Shown here: positions 21,683 to 27,823 of the stretch, in pieces | Layout of the letters: each line of letters starts with the position of its first letter | How positions within the stretch are numbered: the first letter of the stretch is position 1 | Assembly: GCA_964472035.1 (NCBI GenBank) | Contig: CAYYIT010000028.1 | Coordinates: 1-27,823, forward strand | Length of the DNA: 27,823 bases | Reading direction: 5' to 3' | DNA from: UBA3855 sp964472035 | GTDB lineage: Bacteria > Bacillota > Clostridia > Oscillospirales > Ruminococcaceae | The notes under the pieces: model-generated | Databases searched by the model: none | What the model was told of the DNA's origin: nothing | The model's input: the letters and a program-made list of their open reading frames with translations, nothing else | Position numbers and translations under genes: made by a program

Positions 21683-23929
21683 ATGCGTGAAAAACTGACA
21701 AAACTGCTGGCGCATCCGGCAGTGAAGGCGATCAAAAACTACTGCGCCGACCCCGTCCAGCTCTACATCGTCTTCCTGATGATGACCGTGATGTACTACT
21801 ACCATGAGAGCTTCTGCTGGCTCTATACGCTGCTGACGGTGGTGCTGAGCCGCCCCGTCATGAAGTTCTTTGACTTCGTGGCAAAGCACAAATACATCGG
21901 ACCTCCGTGCTATCTGGTCTTCATGGTCATGGGACTGAGCATCTTTTCCATGATCGTCGGGATCGGCTATGACGAGTATCCCATCTACTACCTCGTGTGG
22001 TTCCTGACGCCGCAGGGCGTCCTTGACTTCTCGCTGTGGTACACGATCGCAACGTACCTGCTGATGCTGGGCTTTCTGTCGAGTGCGGTGTACTATTTCG
22101 CGAAGGTGCGCTACCGCATGGTGATGCAGTTTCTGATCATGATGATCCCCCTGAGCTTGTACGGTAAGGAAGGCATCCAGATGCCGGCGATCCTCGTGAT
22201 CCTGCTGCTGTGCGCGTACTACCTCCTGATGGTGTACTGCCGGCAGCTGCGCGGTGACGGCAGCGTCCGTCTCCTCGGCGGCAGCCAGACGGCCGCGGCG
22301 GTGACGCTCTATGTGCTGGCATTCAGCATTCTGGCGGCGATCATCCCGAAGCCCAAGATCGAGGCCGACCGCGAATACATCGAGAATGTCATGGCGGCGA
22401 GCAGCCTCTCCGATGTGCTGATGAACATCATCAGCGGTTTTACCCAGTCCACGGACAATACCTTTACCAGCAACAACAGCGCGCGCACGCTCTATTATGT
22501 GCAGGCCTCCGAGAGCCTGCGGCTGCGCACGCAGACCTATTCTTATTATCAGGACGACGACAGCTGGAACGGTCTGCAGGACTACGACTTCCACGTCACG
22601 CCCTGTCCGGACGAGCCGACCTACGCACCGGCGGAGCTGCTGGGCTATCTCCTGCGCGCCGCTGAGGAGGACGCTGCGTTCGCGGCAGAATACGGCCTTA
22701 CCGAGCTTTGGGCTGCCGGCATTCCGAGCCAGCGGCAGGAATATGTCATCCTCTATCCGCGCTTCAACAGCTACCTGACGCCCTCCCCGACGCGTGTCAG
22801 CGGCTTTTCGAGCTGGATGGATACGAGCGTGCTGGACGTGACCTTCCACAATATTATCATCAGGGACAGCCGCAATCAGGAGGGCATCGGCCTGCATTAC
22901 TTCCCCGATTCCTACGCGCGCAACGACCGCGTGAATGCGGTGCTGTGTGCGCTCTCGGGCGAGACCTACGTTGACCTGCTGTATGACGCCGCCGAGGTGC
23001 TGGCGGAGGATCCCTATGCACAGGCGCTGCTGTACGACTGCGCGCAGGAATGCGTGAGCGCGTACTCGTTCCTTGAAGACATCCGCGGCATGGATTTCCG
23101 GCCGGCTGTCGTTACACAGCTTGCCGAGGAGATCACCGCTGGCTGCGATTCCGACTACGAAAAGGCGCACGCCATCGAACGCTACTTCACCGAGGAGGGC
23201 TTCGTCTATGATGAACGCTACCGCAAGGCGGAGGGCGAGAACATCGAGGACTTCCTGCTGACGAGCAAGCGCGGCGTCTGCTACGAATATGCAACGGCCA
23301 TGGTGCTGCTCTGCCGTGCGGCAGGCCTCCCTGCGCGCTATGTGCAGGGCTACAGTATGAGCGAAATGTCCGATGCCTACGAGGAAACCAACTACGTCAT
23401 CCGTGTGCGCGATGCGCATGCATATCCCGAGGTCTACATTGCCGGCTACGGCTGGCTGAGCTTCGAGCCGACGGTCGCCTCCCAGCAGATGGAGGAGATC
23501 GCCGTGGCGGAAAACCGCTACGTCATGGTCTGGGGCTTTGTCATTCTGGGCATTGCCCTGCTGGCTGGCGGCTTCCTGCTGATGCTGCCGAGGATCAGGG
23601 AACGCCTGTTCCGCAGGCGCCTGAAGAAGCTGGACACGAAAAGCGCAGCGGCAGCGGTATTCCGCAGGATGCGGACGATCATGGACTGCGGCGAGAGCGT
23701 GACGGTGATGGAGCTGTTCGACTGCTCGGCGGTCTTCTGCGAGGACGCGGTGCTGTTTATGCAGCTTGACGCGGTGCTGTACGGCGGCGCGGACGAAACG
23801 GATCCGCAGACGATTGCAAACGGCTATACTGCGTGGTATTCCGCGCGTGCGGACTATCTGAAGGCAGAACAAGAAAAAGCGCGGCAGGAGCGGCGCATGA
23901 TGAAACAACAAAGGAGAAATCGGAAATGA
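21683..23929 (+). CDS. Membrane transglutaminase-like protein (TgpA type)
   Basis: A 748-residue protein. The N-terminal part has about six membrane helices (25-230); then comes an outside region, and a transglutaminase core at about 480-600. Its GVCYEYATAMVLLCRAAGLPARYVQGY holds the nucleophile Cys533. RDAHAYPEVYI carries His579, and WLSFEPT has Glu595 where many members have Asp. One more helix (about 615-640) precedes a basic DUF4129-like tail with many Lys/Arg and Gln. The ATG at 21683 is preferred to GTG at 21674, because GAGGTG precedes it. It probably makes or breaks amide bonds in envelope proteins or peptidoglycan peptides. The stop overlaps the prmA start (ATGA). Confidence 0.92.
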   Translation: MREKLTKLLAHPAVKAIKNYCADPVQLYIVFLMMTVMYYYHESFCWLYTLLTVVLSRPVMKFFDFVAKHKYIGPPCYLVFMVMGLSIFSMIVGIGYDEYPIYYLVWFLTPQGVLDFSLWYTIATYLLMLGFLSSAVYYFAKVRYRMVMQFLIMMIPLSLYGKEGIQMPAILVILLLCAYYLLMVYCRQLRGDGSVRLLGGSQTAAAVTLYVLAFSILAAIIPKPKIEADREYIENVMAASSLSDVLMNIISGFTQSTDNTFTSNNSARTLYYVQASESLRLRTQTYSYYQDDDSWNGLQDYDFHVTPCPDEPTYAPAELLGYLLRAAEEDAAFAAEYGLTELWAAGIPSQRQEYVILYPRFNSYLTPSPTRVSGFSSWMDTSVLDVTFHNIIIRDSRNQEGIGLHYFPDSYARNDRVNAVLCALSGETYVDLLYDAAEVLAEDPYAQALLYDCAQECVSAYSFLEDIRGMDFRPAVVTQLAEEITAGCDSDYEKAHAIERYFTEEGFVYDERYRKAEGENIEDFLLTSKRGVCYEYATAMVLLCRAAGLPARYVQGYSMSEMSDAYEETNYVIRVRDAHAYPEVYIAGYGWLSFEPTVASQQMEEIAVAENRYVMVWGFVILGIALLAGGFLLMLPRIRERLFRRRLKKLDTKSAAAAVFRRMRTIMDCGESVTVMELFDCSAVFCEDAVLFMQLDAVLYGGADETDPQTIANGYTAWYSARADYLKAEQEKARQERRMMKQQRRNRK

Positions 23930-24891
23930 ACTGGTTTGAAGTAACGATCACAACGGAAACCCCTGCCGTGGACATCCTCTGCGCGATGCTGACGGATCTC
24001 GGCGTGAAGGGCTTTGCCATTTCGGACAAGGAGTCCTTCCAGGAATTTCTGGACGACAAGGACGGCAAGTGGGACTACATCGACGACGATCTGATGGGAC
24101 TTGCGAGCTGCGACACGACGGTGACCTTCTACCTGCCGGATGACGCGCAGGGCGCCGAGCAGCTTGCCGGCGTGCAGTCGCTTCTGGCACAGCTGAAAAA
24201 CGGCGAAAACGCGGAATTCTTCGGCAGCCTTGCGCTGAAGAGCGGCAACGTGAACGAGGAGGACTGGGCGAACAACTGGAAGCAGTATTTCAAGCCGCTC
24301 CCGATCGGTGAGAAGCTGATGATCAAGCCGTCCTGGGAGGAGATCCCGGAGGGCAACGAGCGTCTGATCCTGGAGATCGATCCGGCGTCGAGCTTCGGCA
24401 CGGGACAGCATCACACGACGCGGCTGTGTCTGGAGCTGACGGAGACGATCCTGCAGCCGGAGGACCGCGTGCTGGATCTGGGCTGCGGCAGCGGCATCCT
24501 GTCGATCGGCGCACTGCTGCTGGGCGCGAAGGACGCGGTTGCGGTGGACATCGTGGAGAACTCGGTGCGCACGGCGGTGGAGAATGCCGGCAAGAACGGC
24601 ATTGGCGAAGACCGCTACACGGCGTACTGCGGCGATATCTGCTCGGACGAGGCGCTCTGCGGAAAGATCGGCGGCGGTTATGACGTGATCTGCGCGAACA
24701 TCGTAGCGGATGTCCTGATCGCGATGTCGGGGCTGTTCGGGAAGTTCCTGAAGGCGGACGGCTACCTGATCGTGTCCGGCATCATCATCGAACGTGCCGA
24801 CGAGGTCCTCGACGTGCTTGAGGCAGCCGGCTTCGAGAAGCTTGCCGTCAAGGAAAAGGAAGGCTGGGCCGCCGCCCTCCTGCGGTACTGA
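23926..24891 (+). CDS. prmA: Ribosomal protein L11 methyltransferase
   Basis: A 321-residue SAM-dependent methyltransferase. The N-terminal recognition domain ends near EEDWANNWKQYFKP, the usual PrmA hallmark. DPASSFGTGQHHTT, the Rossmann motif VLDLGCGSGILSIGA (Gly187, Gly189), AVDIVE and VICANIVADVL follow. It should trimethylate ribosomal protein L11. AAAGGAG precedes the ATG, which overlaps the transglutaminase stop by four bases. It is the last gene of the operon and has a clear terminator after it. At 321 residues it is slightly longer than typical PrmA because of the acidic DKDGKWDYIDDDL insertion near residue 44. Confidence 0.95.
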   Translation: MNWFEVTITTETPAVDILCAMLTDLGVKGFAISDKESFQEFLDDKDGKWDYIDDDLMGLASCDTTVTFYLPDDAQGAEQLAGVQSLLAQLKNGENAEFFGSLALKSGNVNEEDWANNWKQYFKPLPIGEKLMIKPSWEEIPEGNERLILEIDPASSFGTGQHHTTRLCLELTETILQPEDRVLDLGCGSGILSIGALLLGAKDAVAVDIVENSVRTAVENAGKNGIGEDRYTAYCGDICSDEALCGKIGGGYDVICANIVADVLIAMSGLFGKFLKADGYLIVSGIIIERADEVLDVLEAAGFEKLAVKEKEGWAAALLRY

Positions 24892-24908
24892 GGCCGCGCA
24901 GGCGATAA

Positions 24909-24954
24909 GCAGACAGCCAGTGAGCTTGCGAACGCGGCTGGTCGCTTATGCACA
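24909..24954 (+). other. Imperfect hairpin after prmA
   Basis: ATAAGC and AGCC on the left can pair with GGCT and GCTTAT on the right, with an internal mismatch block and a GC-rich loop. No T-run follows. It may be a 3' processing element. Confidence 0.35.
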
Positions 24955-24995
24955 GCAGGTTTCTTAAAAGGATAAGGCCTGAATCATCTGAACAC

Positions 24996-25040
24996 ATGCC
25001 CCCAAGCCTGACGGCAAGGGGGCATTGTTGTTTTTCTTTA
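24996..25040 (+). terminator. Terminator of the rlmB-to-prmA operon
   Basis: ATGCCCCC (24996-25003) and GGGGGCAT (25018-25025) pair around an inner GCC/GGC stem, followed by TTGTTGTTTTTC. Strong hairpin with a long T-rich tail about 105 bases after the prmA stop. Confidence 0.9.
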
Positions 25041-25075
25041 GAGACCACCGGCTGAGCCGGCTTCATTTCCTCGCA

Positions 25076-25118
25076 TGCCCCACCCCCAACCCCCTCCCTA
25101 AAGGGAGGGGGCTTTTTT
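25076..25118 (-). repeat. Inverted copy of hairpin module C
   Basis: CCCCCTCCC (25090-25098) and GGGAGGGGG (25103-25111) pair; CTTTTTT follows. Together with the GCCCCACCCCCAAC lead, this is the reverse complement of the module C end seen at 3662-3697. The T-run on the plus strand could also make it a second terminator. Confidence 0.65.
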
Positions 25119-25119
25119 G

Positions 25120-25174
25120 ACGGGGGCAATGCCCCCGTATGCCCCCTTGTTTTCGGAGGGGCGAAGCCCCTCCG
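25120..25174. repeat. Two adjacent GC-rich hairpins
   Basis: ACGGGGGC/GCCCCCGT (25120-25138, loop AAT) and CGGAGGGGC/GCCCCTCCG (25154-25174, loop GAA). Both stems are perfect. They belong to the hairpin array between prmA and the EF-G-like gene and code for nothing visible. Confidence 0.75.
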
Positions 25175-25268
25175 TACCTCCCCGATGCTCGCTTCGTGTT
25201 CTCGAGGACTATCGTCGCGAGAGGGAGAGCATTGTAATAAGAGAGCTCCCCCACGCGTGATGGGGCAA

Positions 25269-25283
25269 GCGCGGTCTCCGCGC
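25269..25283. repeat. Short GC-rich hairpin before module A
   Basis: GCGCGG and CCGCGC pair around TCT. It leads directly into the GGGTCTGG start of the composite repeat copy 2. Confidence 0.5.
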
Positions 25284-25389
25284 GGGTCTGGGGGCGAGCG
25301 AAGCAAAGCCCCCAGGGCGGGGTCGGGGTGCGGCAGCACCCCGACTTATTTCCCCCTCCCTTTAGGGAGGGGGGAGGGGGAGGGCAGTT
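25281..25389 (+). repeat. Composite hairpin repeat A-B-C, copy 2
   Basis: Hairpin A (25288-25315) is identical to copy 1. Hairpin B is GTCGGGGTGC/GCACCCCGAC with the same GGCA loop (25322-25345). Hairpin C is CCCCCTCCC/GGGAGGGGG (25352-25373). The element ends in GGGCAGTTT as in copy 1. The B stem has changed at several positions on both arms, so pairing was kept. It lies upstream of the EF-G-like gene promoter. Confidence 0.85.
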
Positions 25390-25488
25390 TCCATTGCACC
25401 TCCCCCATATTCTGGTAAGAACACCTCCAAGCATTGTGCAAAATATACAAAAATCTACCCACAAAAATATAAAATATATAGAAAACGA

Positions 25489-25504
25489 TTGCAAACGATT
25501 GCAA
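25489..25504 (+). promoter_or_regulatory. cre-like operator over the -35 box
   Basis: TTGCAAACGATTGCAA fits the catabolite responsive element pattern WTGNNANCGNNNNCAW at every fixed position. It overlaps the -35 hexamer of the downstream promoter, a place where a LacI-family protein such as CcpA would repress. AACGATTGCA occurs twice in direct repeat (25485-25494, 25495-25504), plus a third partial copy. Confidence 0.5.
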
Positions 25505-25527
25505 AACGATCGAAGGGATGGTATAAT
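25499..25527 (+). promoter_or_regulatory. Promoter of the EF-G-like gene
   Basis: TTGCAA (25499-25504), 17 bases, TATAAT (25522-25527). It gives a leader of about 115 bases. The AT-rich tract 25441-25490 upstream could act as an UP element. Confidence 0.8.
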
Positions 25528-25562
25528 ATAACTTGTAATGCTGTAGCATATTGAAGGGAGTT

Positions 25563-25590
25563 GTACAAAGACCGTCTTCCGGCTTTGTGC
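25563..25590 (+). promoter_or_regulatory. Leader hairpin of the EF-G-like gene
   Basis: GTACAAAG (25563-25570) and CTTTGTGC (25583-25590) form eight pairs with one G-U, and CCG/CGG can extend inside. It lies between promoter and ribosome site and might regulate the message. No known riboswitch was recognised. Confidence 0.4.
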
Positions 25591-25648
25591 AGATTGCCTA
25601 AAGAACATGTTGCAATAGATGAAAATCACAATAAAGGAGCGAATCACC

Positions 25649-27727
25649 ATGAACCAATTTCAGGCAAACCACATCAAAAACATTGCACTCGCCGGACACC
25701 ACAGTTCCGGTAAGACCTCCCTCGCAGAAGCACTGCTCTACTGCGCAGGCGCTTCCGATCGTCTGGGCAAGATCGCAGACGGCACCACCATTTGTGACTA
25801 TGATCCCGAGGAAATCAAGCGCAAGAGTTCTTTGTCTACTACGCTTGCTTCCTTTACATATGAAGGCAATTGGGTGAATCTGCTCGATACACCCGGTATT
25901 CTGGACTTTGCCGGCGATATGCAGTCCGGTATCGCTGCCGCTGATACTGTGATGATCACGGTTTCTGCTAAGTCCGGCGTTGCTGTCGGCACCAAGAAGG
26001 CCTACGCCGCTGCGCAGGCAATGCAGAAATCCACCATGTTCGCCATCACCAAGATCGACGACAAGGACGCTAACTTCTTCAATGTCCTCACACAGCTGAA
26101 GACCGTCTTCGGCCCGACCGTCTGCCCCGTTGTGGTTCCCGTGATCCAGAACGGCGAGATCGTGTCCTATGTGAACCTCATTGAGATGAAGGCGTATAAA
26201 TATGATGACAAGGGCAAGGCAGTTGAAGTCGGCCTGCCAGAGGATGAGCTGACCGAGAAGGAATACCGTCTCGAGGGTCTCGTTGCTGCGATCACTGAGG
26301 CGGTTGCAGAGACCGATGACGCGCTGATGGAGAAGTTCTTCGAGGGCGAGCCCTTCACCCAGAAGGAACTCATCGACGGTATCCACAAGGGTATGAACAA
26401 CGGCCAGATCACTCCCGTTGTCTGCACCTCCGCACAGACCCTTGCCGGCATCGATATGCTGCTCAAGGAGATCGGCCTGCTGCTTCCGGCTGCGGACGAG
26501 GTTCCGGCTGCCAATGCCGAGGCGGGCGACGACATGATCGAGATCGCTTGCGATCCCGAGGCGCCGCTGGCAGCTCTGGTCTGCAAGACCGTCGCTGACC
26601 CGTTCGTGGGCAAGATGTCCTATCTGAAGATGCTCAGCGGCAAGCTGTCCTCCGACAGCACCGTTGTGAATTCCAAGACCGGCGCCGAGGAAAAGATCGG
26701 CAAGCTCTACACCCTCTGCGGCAAGAAGCAGACCGAGGTGAAGAACGCAGAAGCCGGCGATATCGTGGTTGCTGTGAAGATCTCCGCATCCACCGGCGAT
26801 ACCCTCTGTGCTCCGGCACGCGTTGCATCCGCTGAGATGCCGGTGTTCCCGAACGCATGCTATTCCATGGCAGTCCGTGCAAAGGCACAGGGCGACGAGA
26901 GCAAGATCTCTGCCGGCATGGCGCGTATCACTGAGGAAGATCCGACCCTGACCTACGAGCAGGATCCGCTGACCAAGGAAATGATCCTCAGCGGTCTGGG
27001 CGAGCAGCATCTGGAGATCGCGGTTTCCAGACTCAAGGCGAAGTTTGGCGTGGATGTGAAGCTCAGCGAGCCGCAGGTGGCATACCGCGAGACCATCCGC
27101 AAGAAGGTCGAGGCCGAGGGCAAGCACAAGAAGCAGTCCGGCGGTCATGGCCAGTACGGTCACGTTAAGATCGCGTTTGAGCCGTGCGTAAGCGATACCC
27201 TGATCTTCGAGGAGAAGGTATTCGGCGGTTCCGTACCGAAGAACTACTTCCCCGCAGTCGAAAAGGGACTCCAGGATGCCGTTAAGAAGGGCGTTCTGGC
27301 AGGCTGTCCGGTAGTTGGCCTGAAGGCAATCCTGCTCGACGGTTCCTACCATCCGGTTGACTCCTCCGAAATGGCATTCAAGATGGCTGCGTCCATCGCC
27401 TATAAGGAAGGCATGAGGGATGCGGATCCCGTAATGCTCGAGCCGATCAGCACACTGAACGTTACTGCACCGGATGAGAACACCGGTGATATCATGGGCG
27501 AGCTGAACAAGCGCCGCGGCAGAGTGCTCGGCATGGAGCCTGCCGGCAAGGGTGAGACCACCATCATGGCAGAGGTTCCGGTTCGCGAGATGCATGACTT
27601 TGCGCTGTACCTGCGTCAGGTAACACGCGGCATGGGCAGCTTCACGCTGGAATTCCTCCGCTACGAGCCGCTTCCGGCAAACCTCCTCTCCGAGGTCATT
27701 GCCTCGATCGCGGTAAACGAAGGCTAA
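25649..27727 (+). CDS. EF-G2-like translational GTPase
   Basis: A 692-residue GTPase with the five-domain layout of elongation factor G, of the EF-G2-like branch rather than the housekeeping EF-G. G1 is GHHSSGKT (16-23). The RGITI switch of true EF-G is replaced by RKSSLSTTL, and G3 is DTPG (80-83). G4 is TKID (134-137) instead of NKxD. Domain IV shows SGGHGQYGHVKI and the C-terminal domain RRGRVLGMEP and EVPVREMHDFALYLRQVTRGMGSF, as in EF-G. The ATG at 25649 follows AAAGGAG; the Met ten codons earlier lies upstream of that site. It may act in ribosome recycling, rescue or translocation under stress; function of this branch is poorly known. It is transcribed alone from a promoter with a cre-like site and ends in a strong hairpin. 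Confidence 0.9.
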   Translation: MNQFQANHIKNIALAGHHSSGKTSLAEALLYCAGASDRLGKIADGTTICDYDPEEIKRKSSLSTTLASFTYEGNWVNLLDTPGILDFAGDMQSGIAAADTVMITVSAKSGVAVGTKKAYAAAQAMQKSTMFAITKIDDKDANFFNVLTQLKTVFGPTVCPVVVPVIQNGEIVSYVNLIEMKAYKYDDKGKAVEVGLPEDELTEKEYRLEGLVAAITEAVAETDDALMEKFFEGEPFTQKELIDGIHKGMNNGQITPVVCTSAQTLAGIDMLLKEIGLLLPAADEVPAANAEAGDDMIEIACDPEAPLAALVCKTVADPFVGKMSYLKMLSGKLSSDSTVVNSKTGAEEKIGKLYTLCGKKQTEVKNAEAGDIVVAVKISASTGDTLCAPARVASAEMPVFPNACYSMAVRAKAQGDESKISAGMARITEEDPTLTYEQDPLTKEMILSGLGEQHLEIAVSRLKAKFGVDVKLSEPQVAYRETIRKKVEAEGKHKKQSGGHGQYGHVKIAFEPCVSDTLIFEEKVFGGSVPKNYFPAVEKGLQDAVKKGVLAGCPVVGLKAILLDGSYHPVDSSEMAFKMAASIAYKEGMRDADPVMLEPISTLNVTAPDENTGDIMGELNKRRGRVLGMEPAGKGETTIMAEVPVREMHDFALYLRQVTRGMGSFTLEFLRYEPLPANLLSEVIASIAVNEG

Positions 27728-27736
27728 TCAAAACAT

Positions 27737-27770
27737 ATGCGGTTCTTCCCGTAACAGGGGAGAACCGCAT
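27737..27770 (+). terminator. Terminator hairpin of the EF-G-like gene
   Basis: ATGCGGTTCTTCCC and GGGGAGAACCGCAT pair over 14 positions (one G-U) around GTAACA. No T-run follows directly, since the 53-base repeat begins at once. The apex CCCGTAACAGGG is identical to that of the terminator at 7801-7829. Confidence 0.8.
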
Positions 27771-27823
27771 CAGTCTGTCGAAAAAGTCCCGTCCAGCCAC
27801 TGCGCCTCTGGCGCAGGGCTGGA
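27771..27823 (-). repeat. 53-base terminator-adjacent repeat, copy 2
   Basis: Reverse complement of 178-230 with one mismatch. It begins directly after the EF-G-like terminator hairpin, exactly as copy 1 does behind GH9 on the other strand. On the minus strand it forms a hairpin (CTGCGCC/GGCGCAG) followed by GGGACTTTTT. The element may continue past the window edge. Confidence 0.8.

Noticed and set aside
25063..25650. Minus-strand frames across the hairpin array before the EF-G-like gene
   Set aside because: They translate palindromic repeat DNA and the promoter region; Pro/Arg/Gly composition comes from the repeats.
178..27823. The inverted 53-base repeats as ends of one 27.6-kb transposon
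   Set aside because: The content is chromosomal housekeeping and envelope genes with no transposase, and each copy is better explained by its position behind a terminator.

Overview
The window reads as a GC-rich Gram-positive gut or rumen clostridium close to Ruminococcus (Oscillospiraceae). The pointers are a secreted family 9 cellulase ending in a type I dockerin, a DUF1292 protein, an EF-G2-like GTPase, MoxR/DUF58/transglutaminase genes, strong AGGAGG ribosome sites and consensus TTGACA-17-TATAAT promoters. No tRNA, rRNA, CRISPR array, transposase or phage gene was seen.

Layout. 1-3400: a cellulosomal GH9 gene and a flavin reductase-like gene, both on the minus strand, each with its own promoter. 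3600-7830: a plus-strand two-gene operon of a very long Ala/Pro/Glu-rich scaffold-like protein carrying a repeated short motif, followed by a TPR-like protein. 8100-10330: a DUF1292 gene and an orphan peptide-binding lipoprotein, both minus. 10378-11849: two type IV pilin-like genes, each with its own promoter. 11873-13048: a DHHW-type SGNH lipoprotein. 13049-13354: an AT-rich gap with a dense cluster of DnaA-box-like 9-mers. 13355-24891: a small tail-anchored protein, then a compact unit rlmB, a pseudo-P-type ATPase, an LCP transferase, a TPM lipoprotein, a MoxR ATPase, a DUF58 protein, a membrane transglutaminase and prmA, closed by a terminator at 24996-25040. 24900-25400: an array of GC-rich hairpin repeats. 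25489-27770: an EF-G2-like GTPase under a promoter overlapped by a cre-like operator.

The long unit places cell-envelope functions between two translation-apparatus methyltransferase genes. Its second gene keeps the architecture of a P1B metal pump but has lost every catalytic motif: DKTGT, TGD, GDGxND and CPC are all degraded. I regard it as the strongest candidate for an undescribed function here. The scaffold/TPR pair is the second.

Intergenic DNA is full of modular GC-rich hairpin repeats. One 53-base module occurs at both ends of the window in opposite orientation, each time directly after the terminator hairpin of a gene. Another module has stems that differ between copies yet stay fully paired.
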